54,924 bases of DNA from Streptomyces cellulosae (GTDB lineage Bacteria > Actinomycetota > Actinomycetes > Streptomycetales > Streptomycetaceae), in NCBI RefSeq assembly GCF_000721105.1, contig NZ_JOEV01000048.1, positions 1 to 54,924 of the forward strand. The letters run 5' to 3'. This document shows positions 32,552 through 42,115 of this stretch, in pieces. The notes under the pieces are model-generated. The model was not told where the DNA came from. It saw only the letters and a program-made list of their open reading frames with translations, and did not search any database. The first letter of the stretch is position 1; each line of letters opens with the position of its first letter. The translations under genes were made by a program, and so were the position numbers.

Positions 32552-33897
32552 TACCGAACCTCGATGAACGCCCGCGCGTCCCGCTCCGCCCGGGCCGGCG
32601 GCTCCTGTGCCGGATGCCCGACCGCCACCGCTCCCATCGGATCCCAGTCCTCAGGCAGCCCCAGCACCTCGCGCACCACATCGCGGCAGAACATCGTGGA
32701 CGACACCCACGCCGACCCGAGCCGCTCCCCGGCCAGCGCGACGAGCAGGTTCTGCACCCCGGCCCCGGCGGCGACCACGAACATCTCCCGCTCGGCCCCG
32801 TCCCGCCGCGGATCGCCGTACGTGTGCGACCCGTCCATGACGAGACACGGCACGACGAGATACGGCGCGTTGCGCAGCACGTCGCCCCGCCGGACCCGCT
32901 TGGCGATGGACTCCTCCGACTTCCCGTCCCGCCGCAGATCGGCGATCCAGGCGTCCCGCATCGCGTCCAGCAGCCGGGTCCGTGACTCCGCCGACTCCAG
33001 CAGCACGAACCGCCACGGCGTCGTGTGGTGCGGCGCCGGCGCGGTCACGGCCGCCGCGACCGCTCGCCGCACCGACCCAGGGTCGACGGGTTCGTCCGTG
33101 AAGGCCCGTACCGTACGCCGCTGGGTCACCGCTGCCCGTACCGCTTCCGAAGTGCCCAGCCGGAACATGTCGTCACGCGCGCCACGCACCATGGCTCGCG
33201 CTCCCTCGCCGTGCCCTTCATGGCCTTCGGCCACCACATGCGGCAACCCGCGCACCACGGCGACGGGCAGCCCGGCGGCCTTGCCCTTCACCAGGTCACC
33301 GGCGGCGGCCAGCTCGTCCGCCGTCGCGACGACCGTCGCGCTGAGTGGATTGCCGTACGCGTCCGTGCCCCCGCGCAGATCGTCGAGGACCCGCACGCCG
33401 GCCGCGCCGATCGCCACGTCCGTGAGTCCCGCGCGCCAGGGCCGCCCGAAGGTGTCGGTGACGACCACCCCGACGTCGACGCCGAGGGCGTCCCGCAGCC
33501 CGTCCCGGATCGCCCGCGCGGACGCGTCCGGGTCCTCGGGCAGCAACAGCACCGTCCCCGAAGGGGTGTTGGACGCGTCGACGCCGGCGGCGGCCATCAC
33601 CAGGCCCTGCCGGGTCTCGACGATCCGGAGCGGACCGCGTCGCGCCACGACCCGGACGGTCTCGGCGACGATCGCCGCTTCCCGGTCGGTCGCCTGGATG
33701 ACCCGCCCCTCCGCCTTGGACACGATCTTCGAGGTGACGAGGAGGACGTCCCCGTCGGCCAGCCCCGGCTCGGCGGCGGCGATCAGCTTGGCGAGGTCGT
33801 CGCCCCGCTGCACCTCGGGCAGCCCGGGCACCGCCCAGACGCGATAACCGCCGCCAGACACCCCAGATCCATCAGACCCACCAGACACGCCGCTCAC
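32551..33897 (-). CDS. fbiB: Coenzyme F420:L-glutamate ligase / FMN-binding protein FbiB
   Basis: FbiB adds glutamates to F420-0 and, through its second domain, completes the coenzyme. This 448-residue protein has the bifunctional actinobacterial layout: a CofE domain (about 18-250; [41 protein letters not shown]) and a C-terminal nitroreductase-like FMN domain (about 255-440; [38 protein letters not shown]). The GTG at 33897 overlaps the fbiA stop as GTGA, so the two are translationally coupled. The short Gly/Ser-rich N-terminal extension is variable. The 3' end carries a tandem array. Confidence 0.95.
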   Translation of the reverse strand: MSGVSGGSDGSGVSGGGYRVWAVPGLPEVQRGDDLAKLIAAAEPGLADGDVLLVTSKIVSKAEGRVIQATDREAAIVAETVRVVARRGPLRIVETRQGLVMAAAGVDASNTPSGTVLLLPEDPDASARAIRDGLRDALGVDVGVVVTDTFGRPWRAGLTDVAIGAAGVRVLDDLRGGTDAYGNPLSATVVATADELAAAGDLVKGKAAGLPVAVVRGLPHVVAEGHEGHGEGARAMVRGARDDMFRLGTSEAVRAAVTQRRTVRAFTDEPVDPGSVRRAVAAAVTAPAPHHTTPWRFVLLESAESRTRLLDAMRDAWIADLRRDGKSEESIAKRVRRGDVLRNAPYLVVPCLVMDGSHTYGDPRRDGAEREMFVVAAGAGVQNLLVALAGERLGSAWVSSTMFCRDVVREVLGLPEDWDPMGAVAVGHPAQEPPARAERDARAFIEVR

Positions 33898-34850
33898 GCT
33901 CGCACCTCCTCCGCCAGCGTCAGCGCCTCCTGGGCCATCCGCGCGGCCGCGTCGACGTCGGTCATCATCAGCGGTACGGCCCGGCACCGGATCCCGGCGG
34001 CCTCGACCCGCTCCACCACGCCCGCGTCCACGGTGTCGACCAGCCAGCCGTCCAGCATCCCCGAGCCGTAGTGCTCGGCGACCGCCGCGGCCGAGGACTC
34101 CACGCCGACCGCCGCGAGCACCTTGTCGGCCATCCCGCGCACGGGCGCGTCCCCGACGATGGGGGACAGGCCCACCACCGGCACCCCGGCGTCGGCGATC
34201 GCCTCCCGGATGCCGGGCACAGCGAGGATCGTGCCGATGGACACGACCGGGTTGGAGGGCGGGAACAGGACGATGTCCGCCTCCGCGATCGCCTCCAGCA
34301 CTCCGGGCGCGGGCTTCGACTGCTCCGCCCCGACCGGCACGACCGCCTCGGCCGGCACGGAGGCCCGCAGCCGCACCCAGTACTCCTGGAAGTGGATCGC
34401 CTTGCGCTCCCCGTCGACCTCGACAGCGACATGGGTCTCGACCCGGTCGTCGGTCATGGGGATCAGGCGTACGCCGGGCTTCCACCGGTCGCACAGCGCC
34501 TCGGTGACCGCACTCAGCGGATACCCCGCACTGATCATCTGCGTCCGCACGATGTGGGTGGCGAAGTCCCGGTCCCCGAGCCCGAACCACTCGGGACCCA
34601 CCCCGTACGCGGCGAGTTCCTCCTTGAGGTGGAAGGTCTCGTCGGCCCGCCCCCAGCCCTGCTCCTCGTTGATGCCGCTGCCGAGCGTGTACATCACCGT
34701 GTCGAGGTCCGGGCAGACCTTCAGCCCGAAGAGGTGGATGTCGTCCCCGGTGTTGCCGATGACCGTGACGTCCGCGTCCGGCGCGGCCTTCTTCAAACCA
34801 CGCAGGAACCGGGCACCACCGATGCCGCCTGCCAGAACCACAATGCGCAT
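33894..34850 (-). CDS. fbiA: 2-phospho-L-lactate transferase-type enzyme FbiA (CofD)
   Basis: FbiA transfers a phospho(enol)pyruvate/lactate group from its guanylyl carrier to the deazaflavin Fo, giving (dehydro)F420-0. This 318-residue protein starts [17 protein letters not shown] (3-19), followed by [29 protein letters not shown] and SNPVVSIG, all hallmarks of the CofD/FbiA family. The ATG at 34850 begins the expected N terminus. It is the first gene of the fbiA-fbiB pair and lies downstream of the cysteine dioxygenase tandem array. Confidence 0.95.
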   Translation of the reverse strand: MRIVVLAGGIGGARFLRGLKKAAPDADVTVIGNTGDDIHLFGLKVCPDLDTVMYTLGSGINEEQGWGRADETFHLKEELAAYGVGPEWFGLGDRDFATHIVRTQMISAGYPLSAVTEALCDRWKPGVRLIPMTDDRVETHVAVEVDGERKAIHFQEYWVRLRASVPAEAVVPVGAEQSKPAPGVLEAIAEADIVLFPPSNPVVSIGTILAVPGIREAIADAGVPVVGLSPIVGDAPVRGMADKVLAAVGVESSAAAVAEHYGSGMLDGWLVDTVDAGVVERVEAAGIRCRAVPLMMTDVDAAARMAQEALTLAEEVRA

Positions 34851-34880
34851 GGGCCAAGTCTTGCAGGCGGGTACGACATC

Positions 34881-35018
34881 GCGTCAGGCGGTCACGGAGT
34901 CCACCCAGACGTCATGCGGTCACGGAGTCCACCCAGGCGTCATGCGGTCACGGAGTCCACCCAGGCGTCATGCGGTGACGGCGTCCAGGCGTCATGCGGT
35001 GACGGCGTCCAGGCATCA
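34881..35018. repeat. 24/28-bp tandem array continuing the cysteine dioxygenase 3' end
   Basis: Read on the minus strand after the dioxygenase stop, two 24-bp units (CTGGACGCCGTCACCGCATGA plus three bases) and then three 28-bp units (CTGGGTGGACTCCGTGACCGC, then ATGA or CTGA) follow in series. All copies end in ACCGC-N-TGA, repeating the gene's own final codons and stop. The first two units keep the reading frame. Confidence 0.92.
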
Positions 35019-35537
35019 GGCGGTGACGGCGTCGATGTCGTCGTACGTCGCCGGAGCCGTGCAGGCCGTGTGCCCGGGCACGTGCATGGGCATGTCGGTC
35101 AGGCCCGGGTAGTAGACGTGCAGGCTTATGGCCGGCTCGAGCGTGTCGTTGATCACCTCGTGTGCGTACCCCGGCGCGAAGACCCGCTGCGCACCTTGCC
35201 CCAACGCGCGCGTGCCCCGCTCGGTCCGCTCCGTCAGCGTGCCCTCCAGGACGGTCACGACGCCGGAGGAGGGGCCGTGGTCGTGCAGTCCGCTGCCCTG
35301 CCCGGGCACCCAGGACAGCAGCCACACCTCGTAGCCGGGTCCGGTCCGCAGCCGGTGGTACCAGCGTGTCGTCGCGTCGTACTGAACGAGGGGCTCCCAC
35401 TGGGAGCGGTCGGCGGCGATGGATCGGGACAGGCCGACGAACTCGGCGACGGTGGCCGGGTGCTCGCGCGGAGCCTGGAGAAGGTGCCGGACTTCGAGGA
35501 TGTCGCCGGCGATCTGGAGGTCGCTGTCGCTGTTCAT
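35016..35537 (-). CDS. Cysteine dioxygenase-type cupin
   Basis: Cysteine dioxygenase oxidises L-cysteine to cysteine sulfinate using ferrous iron. This 173-residue single-cupin protein has the family iron ligands H85 and H87 in GLHDHG and H140 in SLHVYYPGL, with EVWLLSWVPGQGSGLHDHG before them. The position of the eukaryotic cross-linking cysteine is G92 or nearby, as is usual in bacterial enzymes. The ATG at 35537 lies about 10 nt after GAGGAAA. Related thiol dioxygenases such as 3-mercaptopropionate dioxygenase remain possible. The gene's 3' end seeds a tandem array. Confidence 0.85.
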   Translation of the reverse strand: MNSDSDLQIAGDILEVRHLLQAPREHPATVAEFVGLSRSIAADRSQWEPLVQYDATTRWYHRLRTGPGYEVWLLSWVPGQGSGLHDHGPSSGVVTVLEGTLTERTERGTRALGQGAQRVFAPGYAHEVINDTLEPAISLHVYYPGLTDMPMHVPGHTACTAPATYDDIDAVTA

Positions 35538-36281
35538 GGGGTGGGGATTTCCTCGGCGGAAGAGTGGGGGGCTGGCCTGGGTGTCGCGTACCGACCGCCC
35601 GGGTCGCGGGCGGAAGGGGTGCCGGGTGAGGGCTCGACCCTGGTGGGGCTCAATGGGAGCGGCAGCCGAGTCGCGGTGGACTCAGACGCAGCTGGAGCGA
35701 GTTCGGCTCAACAGCTGGGACAGCAACAACAGCTACAGCGAGCGTGGGCAGCACCGAGGGACCCGGCCGAGCGGGTCGAGGTGAGTGCCAAGTTCGCGAG
35801 CATGCCCACAAGGACATCGGTTCACACCTTCACTGTCAACTCGACACCCGACAAGTGGGACATGTTTCACCTCATCCGGTCCATCTCCACGATGAAAGGT
35901 TTGTTCACGCGTCACCCGGGACACATGGCGCACAACCGGGCGCGCAAGCCCCGTTGCGATCCCGTGATCCGACCGTGATCCGGTTCGCTTCGACGCGCGC
36001 GTCGGAACGGGATCGAACTCCTGGGCGTCCTTCTCCGTACAGGTCCGGAAAGGCACTGTGCGGCGCGGGGCGTTCTCTCGGGCCTCGTCTGCTTGTCAAG
36101 GTTTATGCCGATTTGAACACTTTCCGCTAGGCCTTGGTTCCGCAGAGTGAATAAGGGACCCAATAGCAGATCTCGGCTTGACTCGCCCGGAGCAGCACAC
36201 TTGTAATTTCACTCGTGTCGTTCAGCCGAAATCGGTAACGGCTACATCACGGGGACGCGAGTAGACAGACGAGGGGCGCAC
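35538..36281. other. Long divergent regulatory region upstream of whiB
   Basis: A 744-bp gap between cysteine dioxygenase and whiB. Frames in it have no domain signals or good starts. The last 110 bp hold a consensus-like whiB promoter (see 36178-36207). Such a long upstream region fits a developmentally controlled gene with more than one promoter. Confidence 0.5.
36178..36207 (+). promoter_or_regulatory. Likely vegetative-type promoter of whiB
   Basis: TTGACT (36178-36183), an 18-bp spacer and TGTAAT (36202-36207) fit the principal sigma factor consensus. It lies 75 bp upstream of the whiB ATG, giving a leader of about 65-70 nt. Confidence 0.6.
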
Positions 36282-36545
36282 ATGACCGAGACGGTGCAGC
36301 AACTGCTGGTCGACGACGCGGACGAGGAACTCGGCTGGCAGGAGCGCGCGCTGTGCGCCCAGACCGACCCCGAGTCCTTCTTCCCCGAGAAGGGCGGCTC
36401 CACCCGCGAGGCCAAGAAGGTCTGCCTCGCCTGTGAGGTCCGCTCCGAGTGCCTCGAATACGCCCTCGCCAACGACGAACGGTTCGGCATCTGGGGCGGC
36501 CTGTCCGAGCGCGAACGCCGCAGACTGAAGAAGGCCGCCGTCTGA
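36282..36545 (+). CDS. whiB: Sporulation regulator WhiB (Wbl family, 4Fe-4S)
   Basis: WhiB is a small iron-sulfur protein that works with WhiA to switch aerial hyphae from growth to sporulation septation. This 87-residue protein has cluster ligands C25, C48, C51 and C57 (LCAQTDPESFFPEKGG, CLACEVRSEC), the GIWGG turn (69-73), and a basic C-terminal tail RRRLKKAAV. Length, the TETVQQLLVDD start and the position next to the giant glycosyltransferase gene match whiB itself and not other Wbl proteins. The ATG follows GAGGGGCGCAC. Confidence 0.95.
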   Translation: MTETVQQLLVDDADEELGWQERALCAQTDPESFFPEKGGSTREAKKVCLACEVRSECLEYALANDERFGIWGGLSERERRRLKKAAV

Positions 36546-36597
36546 ACCGAAGGACACCGACCCTCGGGGCGCGGCCCCTTCCACAAGCCCGTACGTC

Positions 36598-36629
36598 CAT
36601 AGGCACATAGGCACATAGGTGCACAGGCG
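36598..36629. repeat. 8-bp tandem repeat downstream of whiB
   Basis: CATAGGCA occurs twice perfectly, then as CATAGGTG and CACAGGCG, 53 bp beyond the whiB stop. It is another short intergenic array of the kind seen after several genes here. Confidence 0.7.
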
Positions 36630-36801
36630 CGTCCAAGCGCGCGCCCATACATTCGTCGCGAAGCGCCCGTCGCAGGTGGGTTGTCCACAGGCGGCGGGCT
36701 GCCGTTATGCCCAGCCGATAGTGTGGGCGCTCGTCCGAGACGCCTCGCCCCTCGGGGCACAGGCGTCCACCGCAGTCCACCGAACCGGGGCCCGTACCTC
36801 G

Positions 36802-39800
36802 ATGTCCGTGCACAGCCACACGGCAGCCCAGCAAGACAGTGCTGCCACAGCAGTGTTTGACCCGGCCCACCCGCCCGAGTTCCCACGTCATGTGGTGACC
36901 GCGGTCCTCGTCTCCCACGACGGCGCCCGCTGGCTGCCCGACGCGATCGCCGGGCTGCTCGGCCAGGAGCGCCCCGTGCAGTTCGCCGTGGGCGCCGACA
37001 CCGGCAGCGCGGACGACTCCGCCCGGCTGGTCACCGACGCCCTCGGCGCCGACCACGTGCTGCACCTCGCCCGGCGCACCGGCTTCGGCCAGGCGGTGGA
37101 GGAGGCGGGCCGCACCGCCCCCGTCCTCACGCCGGACGAGCTGCCGTACCTGAAGCGGCCGAGCGGCTGGGACCCGGTCACCCGCAGCTGGCGCGACGAC
37201 GCCTACGACCTGCCGGAACTCCCGCACGGAGAGCCGGTCCAGTGGCTGTGGCTGCTGCACGACGACTGCGCCCCCGAACCGGACGCCCTGGCCCAGCTGC
37301 TGCGGGTCGTGGACACCGAGTACGAACTGGGCCGGGACGACGTCGCCGTCGTCGGCCCCAAGCTCCGCGGCTGGTACGACCGCCGGCAACTGCTGGAGGT
37401 CGGCGTCACCATCGCCCACTCCGGCCGCCGCTGGACCGGCCTCGACCGCCGCGAACAGGACCAGGGCCAGCACGACCATGTCCGGCCGGTGCTGTCCGTC
37501 TCCACCGCCGGCATGCTGATCCGCCGCGACGTCTTCGAGCAGCTCGGCGGCTTCGACCGGCGGCTGCCCCTGATGCGGGACGACGTCGACCTGTGCTGGC
37601 GCGCCCACGCGGCCGGCTACCGCGTCCTGATCGCCCCGGAAGCCGTCGTACGCCACGCCGAGGCCGCCTCGCGCGAGCGCCGCGCCGTCGACTGCGCGGG
37701 CCGCACCACCGCCTCCCCGCACAAGGTCGACAAGGCCGGCGCGGTCTACACCCTGCTCGTCAACACGCGGACCGCCCTGCTGCCCTGGGTGCTGCTGCGC
37801 GTCGTCGTCGGCACCCTGCTGCGGACCGTCGCCTACCTCGTCGGCAAGGTCCCCGGACAGGCCGTCGACGAGATCCGCGGTCTGCTGGGGACCCTGCTGC
37901 GGCCCGAGCGGATCCTCACCGGGCGCCGCAGACGCGGTGGTGCGACCGTCGACAAGGAGGAACTGCGGCCGCTGTTCCCGCCGCCGGGCGCGACGATCCG
38001 GGCCACGGTGGAGCAGGCCGTCGGAGACCTCTTCGGCAGCTCCGACCCGGAGACGACCTCCGGCGCGGGACGGCACGGCGGCGGAATCGAGTCCGGGCCC
38101 GGCGGCGACGACGCCGACTTCCTGGAGATCGAACAGTTCGCCCGGGTCAAGCGCATCGCCCGCAAACCCGGCCCAGTGCTCTTCCTGGTGCTGCTGCTGG
38201 TGTCCCTGGCCGCCTGCCGCGCCCTCCTCGGCTCCGGCGCGCTCGCGGGCGGCGCACTGCTGCCCGCCCCGGCCGACGCCAGTGACCTGTGGTCGCGCTA
38301 TCTGGACGCCTGGCACACGGTGGGCGCCGGCGGCACCCCGTCCGCCCCGCCGTACCTCGCGCTGGTCGCGATGCTCGCCTCCGTGCTGTTCGGCTCGACC
38401 GGCCTCGCGGTCACGGTCCTGCTGGTCTTCTCGGTCCCACTGGCCGGCTTCACCGCCTACTTCGTCTCCCGCCCGCTGGTGGAGTCGCGTCTCCTGCGCG
38501 CGTGGGCCGCCGTCGTCTACGCCTTCCTGCCCGCCGCCACCGGCGCCCTCGCCGGGGGCCGCCTCGGCACCGCCGTCCTGGCCGTCCTGCTGCCGCTCAT
38601 CGCGCGCGCGGGCGTCGCCGCAGCCGGCCTCGGGAACAGCTCCGGCGCGCGCGGCAGTTGGCGCGCCACCTGGGCGTACGCCCTGCTCCTGACCGTCACC
38701 ACCGCGTTCACGCCGATCATCTGGCCCATCGCGCTGGTCCTCGGCATCGGCCTGCTGGCCGTGCGCCGCGCCGAGATCACCCCCTACGGCCTGCGCTTCC
38801 TGGCCCAGCTCGGCACCCCTCTGCTGATCCTCGCGCCCTGGTCGCTGACCCTGCTCCCGTTCGGCTTCTTCCAGGAGGCCGGCCTGGAGTACGGCTCCTC
38901 GGCGGCCTCCGCCCTGGACCTGCTCGGCGTCAGCCCCGGCGGCCCCGGCACCGTCAGTGGACTGATGCTCATCGGCGTCGTCCTGGCCGCGCTTGCCGCA
39001 CTGCTGCGCACCGACCGGCAGTTCGGCATCCGGGCGACCTGGGCCGCCGCCCTCGTCGGCCTGATCTTCGCCGTCCTCTCCAACGCCTCCGCCTGGGCCG
39101 GTCCCGCGACCCTCGTCTACGGCCTCGCGCTCCTGGCCGCCGCCGTCCTAGGAGCCGACGGGGCACGCGCGCGGGTGGCCGAGCAGAGCTTCGGCTGGCG
39201 CCAGCCGGTCGCCGCGCTGATCGCCTTCGCCTCGGCCGCGGGTCCGCTGCTCGTCGCCGCCGGCTGGGTGATCGGCGGGGCCGACGGCCCACTGGAGCGG
39301 CGCGACCCCGTGCAGGTGCCCGCGTTCGTCGCCGAGGAGAGCGGCGGCAGCGACCAGGCCCGCACCCTCGTCCTCGACAGCGACTCCGCCGCCCACGTCG
39401 GCTACATGCTGGTCCGCGGCTCCGGCGCCCGCCTCGGCGACGCCGAACTCGCCGCGGCCGACGGCGGGAACAGCAGCCTCGACAAGGTCGTCGCCAACCT
39501 CGTCGCCGGTTCCGGCGCCGACCAGAGCGACCAGCTCGGCAAGTTCGCGGTGCGCTACGTCCTCGTCCACCGGGGCGCGCCCCGCGAGGTCACCCGCGTG
39601 CTGGACGCCACGCCGGGTCTGACCCGGCTCAGCCAGCAGGACGGCAGCGGGCTGTGGCGGGTCGACCAGGAGGTCGCGCGCGCCACCATCGTCACCGGGT
39701 CCGGGGCCCCGCTGACGGTCCCCGCAGGCCCCGTCGACATCCACACCACGGTCCCGTCCGGCGCCGACGGCCGCGTCCTGCGCCTCGCCGACACCGCGGC

Positions 39801-40503
39801 CGAGGGCTGGACGGCCACCCTCGACGGCAAGCCGCTCACCCGCACCACGGTCGACGGCTGGGCCCAGGGCTTCGAACTGCCCGCGTCCGGCGGCAAGCTG
39901 GACGTCACCTACGACGATCCCTTCACCCACACCCTCTGGCTGTGGGGCCAGGGCGCGCTCGCCGTCGTCCTCGTCGTGCTGGCCCTGCCGGGCCGTCGCC
40001 GGGACGTCGACGACGACCTCCCCGAGGAGCCCGTCTTCTCCGCGGAGCCGGTGGCCGGCGAGGGCCGCCGCGCCCGCCGGCTGCGCGCCCAGGCCGAGGC
40101 CGAAGAGGGCGGCCCGAGCGACGAGTTCCCGCCTCCTCCTCCGGAGGAGGCCCCCGCCCCCGCTGTCGTCCCGCAGCAGCAGTCCTACGGAGAATGGGAC
40201 ACCCCGAACTACGCGGGCACGGAGTACGGCGGCTACGGAAACGAGCAGTACCAGGGCGCTCCGCAGCAGTACCCGGCGGGCGGCTACGACCAGCAGCCCT
40301 ACCAGGCGGACCCGTACCAGGGCGGCCAGTACGACCCGTACGCCTACGGCCGGCCGCAGCAGGCGCCGTACGACGAGAGCTACGGCGGGCAGTACCCGCA
40401 GCAGGGTTATGAGCAGGGGTACGACGCGACGTACGACCCGGCGCAGCAGCCGCATCCGAACGGCACCGGCAACGAGCAGCGCCCCGACGGGAGTCAGCAG
40501 TGA
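36802..40503 (+). CDS. Giant multi-pass membrane protein with family 2 glycosyltransferase domain
   Basis: This 1233-residue protein begins with a GT2 domain (about 30-310) containing LLHDDCAPEP (D154-D155) and the acceptor motif GGFDRRLPLMRDDVDLCW (D260, D261, D263). Over a dozen membrane helices follow (about 330-360 and 455-900), then an extracellular beta-rich segment, a last helix near 1045, and a cytoplasmic tail (about 1065-1233) very rich in Tyr, Gln, Pro and Gly. The family occurs across actinobacteria next to whiB-like genes and is presumed to make a lipid-linked envelope polysaccharide. The ATG at 36802 is chosen because the upstream frame looks non-coding. The next gene overlaps by 4 nt. 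Confidence 0.85.
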   Translation: MSVHSHTAAQQDSAATAVFDPAHPPEFPRHVVTAVLVSHDGARWLPDAIAGLLGQERPVQFAVGADTGSADDSARLVTDALGADHVLHLARRTGFGQAVEEAGRTAPVLTPDELPYLKRPSGWDPVTRSWRDDAYDLPELPHGEPVQWLWLLHDDCAPEPDALAQLLRVVDTEYELGRDDVAVVGPKLRGWYDRRQLLEVGVTIAHSGRRWTGLDRREQDQGQHDHVRPVLSVSTAGMLIRRDVFEQLGGFDRRLPLMRDDVDLCWRAHAAGYRVLIAPEAVVRHAEAASRERRAVDCAGRTTASPHKVDKAGAVYTLLVNTRTALLPWVLLRVVVGTLLRTVAYLVGKVPGQAVDEIRGLLGTLLRPERILTGRRRRGGATVDKEELRPLFPPPGATIRATVEQAVGDLFGSSDPETTSGAGRHGGGIESGPGGDDADFLEIEQFARVKRIARKPGPVLFLVLLLVSLAACRALLGSGALAGGALLPAPADASDLWSRYLDAWHTVGAGGTPSAPPYLALVAMLASVLFGSTGLAVTVLLVFSVPLAGFTAYFVSRPLVESRLLRAWAAVVYAFLPAATGALAGGRLGTAVLAVLLPLIARAGVAAAGLGNSSGARGSWRATWAYALLLTVTTAFTPIIWPIALVLGIGLLAVRRAEITPYGLRFLAQLGTPLLILAPWSLTLLPFGFFQEAGLEYGSSAASALDLLGVSPGGPGTVSGLMLIGVVLAALAALLRTDRQFGIRATWAAALVGLIFAVLSNASAWAGPATLVYGLALLAAAVLGADGARARVAEQSFGWRQPVAALIAFASAAGPLLVAAGWVIGGADGPLERRDPVQVPAFVAEESGGSDQARTLVLDSDSAAHVGYMLVRGSGARLGDAELAAADGGNSSLDKVVANLVAGSGADQSDQLGKFAVRYVLVHRGAPREVTRVLDATPGLTRLSQQDGSGLWRVDQEVARATIVTGSGAPLTVPAGPVDIHTTVPSGADGRVLRLADTAAEGWTATLDGKPLTRTTVDGWAQGFELPASGGKLDVTYDDPFTHTLWLWGQGALAVVLVVLALPGRRRDVDDDLPEEPVFSAEPVAGEGRRARRLRAQAEAEEGGPSDEFPPPPPEEAPAPAVVPQQQSYGEWDTPNYAGTEYGGYGNEQYQGAPQQYPAGGYDQQPYQADPYQGGQYDPYAYGRPQQAPYDESYGGQYPQQGYEQGYDATYDPAQQPHPNGTGNEQRPDGSQQ

Positions 40504-42008
40504 ACCGCACCACCCTGTCCCTGATCGCCGGCATCGCAGCGCTCGCCGCCGTCACCGGGTTCGCCGTGCTCGACACCCCGGACACCGCCGCCACCGCCGG
40601 TGCCCACGCCGCGAAGGCGGCCGCCGAACTGCCCGTGGAGCGCACCAGCCTGCTGTGCCCGGCGCCCAGCCTCTCCGACCTCGCGGAGACGTCCTACACG
40701 TCCTTCACGCCCGTCATCAAGGGCACCGGGAGCGACGGGAAGGCCGAACTCCAGCCCGCCGCCGTGCAGTCGGGGAACGGTACGGGCGGCAAGGCCGGCG
40801 GCAAGAAGAAGGCCGGCAAGCCGGTCCTGACGCCGAAGGAACCCGGCGCTCCGGTCACCGGGGACACGTCGGGCTCCGGCACCCCGGCGCTTCTCGGCAC
40901 CGCGGAGGGCAAGTTCGCGCCCGGCTGGACCCTCCAGGAGACCACCGAGGTGGCCGCCGGCACGGGCCGCGGCCTGCAGGGCGTCAACTGCACCGCCCCG
41001 GACACGGAGTTCTGGTTCCCCGGCGCCAGCACGGCCGCCGACCGCACCGACTACGTGCACCTGACCAACCCCGACGACTCCGCCGCCGTCGTCGACATCG
41101 AGCTCTACGGCAAGGACGGGGCCCTGCAGACCACGGTGGGGGAGGGCATCACCATCCAGCCGCACTCCAGCGAGCCGGTCCTGCTGTCCACGCTCACGGC
41201 CGAGAAGCAGGAGAACCTCACCGTCCATGTGAACGTCCGCAGCGGACGCGTGGGCGCGGCCGTCCAGGCCCTGGACGACCGGCTCGGCGGCGACTGGCTG
41301 GCCGCCTCCACGGAGCCGGCCACCGGCCTCGTCCTGCCCGGCATCCCGAAGGACGCCACGGCCGTACGCCTGGTCGCCTTCACCCCCGGCGACTCCGACG
41401 CCGACCTGAAGGTGCGCCTCGCCTCCCCGTCCGGGTCGATCACCCCGGCCGGGAACGAGACGCTGCACGTCAAGGCGGGCATGACGACCGCCGTCGACCT
41501 CGGTGACGTCACCCGCGGCGAGGCCGGGTCCCTGATCCTGACCCCCACCGACCAGGCCGTGCCGGTGGTGGCGGCCCTGCGGGTCGTACGCGGCCGGGGA
41601 GCCAAGCAGGAGACGGCGTTCATCCCCGCCACCGCCCCGGTCGGCACGCGCGCGACGTCCGCCGACAACAGCTCCAAGGGCACCACACTCTCCGTGACCG
41701 CCCCCACCGGCACCGCGAAGGTCAAGGTCACCGCCTCGGCGGGCAGTGACGGCGGTACGGCCCAGTCGAAGACGTTCACGATCAAGGCGGGCACCACGCA
41801 GAACGTCCAGGCCCCGGTTCCGAGCGGCCTGAAGGGCACGTACGCCCTGACGGTCGAGACCGTCTCCGGGGGCCCGGTCTACGCGGCCCGCACCCTCGCG
41901 GCCACGGAGGAGGGCGTTCCGGGCTTCACGATCCAGACGCTCCCGGACGACCGGGGCACGGTGGCGGTACCGGAGGCGGACGAGGACCTGTCGGTGCTGC
42001 AGAAGTAG
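40500..42008 (+). CDS. DUF5719 family secreted protein
   Basis: This 502-residue protein has an N-terminal signal/anchor (TLSLIAGIAALAAVTGFAVL) and a long beta-rich extracellular region with DYVHLTNPDDSAAVVDIELYGKDG and two cysteines (LLCPAPS, VNCTAPD). It matches the actinobacterial DUF5719 type, which always follows the large glycosyltransferase. The GTG start overlaps the glycosyltransferase stop as GTGA, so they are coupled and likely act together at the cell surface. No catalytic motif is visible. Confidence 0.85.
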   Translation: MNRTTLSLIAGIAALAAVTGFAVLDTPDTAATAGAHAAKAAAELPVERTSLLCPAPSLSDLAETSYTSFTPVIKGTGSDGKAELQPAAVQSGNGTGGKAGGKKKAGKPVLTPKEPGAPVTGDTSGSGTPALLGTAEGKFAPGWTLQETTEVAAGTGRGLQGVNCTAPDTEFWFPGASTAADRTDYVHLTNPDDSAAVVDIELYGKDGALQTTVGEGITIQPHSSEPVLLSTLTAEKQENLTVHVNVRSGRVGAAVQALDDRLGGDWLAASTEPATGLVLPGIPKDATAVRLVAFTPGDSDADLKVRLASPSGSITPAGNETLHVKAGMTTAVDLGDVTRGEAGSLILTPTDQAVPVVAALRVVRGRGAKQETAFIPATAPVGTRATSADNSSKGTTLSVTAPTGTAKVKVTASAGSDGGTAQSKTFTIKAGTTQNVQAPVPSGLKGTYALTVETVSGGPVYAARTLAATEEGVPGFTIQTLPDDRGTVAVPEADEDLSVLQK

Positions 42009-42083
42009 AACCGGCCTGGACAAGGGGACCGGCCCCGGGCGAGCGGACCGGGCCCGGACAAGGGAGCCGATCCGGGACAGGCA
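42009..42083. repeat. 18-19-bp imperfect array starting at the DUF5719 stop
   Basis: Four imperfect copies of GACCGGCCCGGACAAGGG-like units occur at 42009, 42027, 42046 and 42065, directly after the TAG at 42006-42008. Confidence 0.75.
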
Positions 42084-42115
42084 GCCCGCGGACCGCCCCT
42101 CCCTGGGTGTGCGGT

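Noticed and set aside
32551..34857. A single 768-residue frame apparently fusing fbiB to an upstream domain
   Set aside because: The upstream half is out of frame with FbiA and has no domain signals. True fbiB starts at 33897 with a GTGA overlap, and fbiA occupies the other frame.
34881..35018. CRISPR-like array
   Set aside because: Units are directly adjacent 24/28-bp copies without spacers and no cas genes are present.
34071..35978. Long plus-strand frame across fbiA and cysteine dioxygenase
   Set aside because: It is antisense to both genes and runs through the tandem array. The low-complexity product mirrors the repeat.
35733..36056. Possible small gene upstream of whiB on the minus strand
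   Set aside because: No domain, no ribosome site, and Arg/Cys/His-rich composition typical of a non-coding frame in GC-rich DNA.
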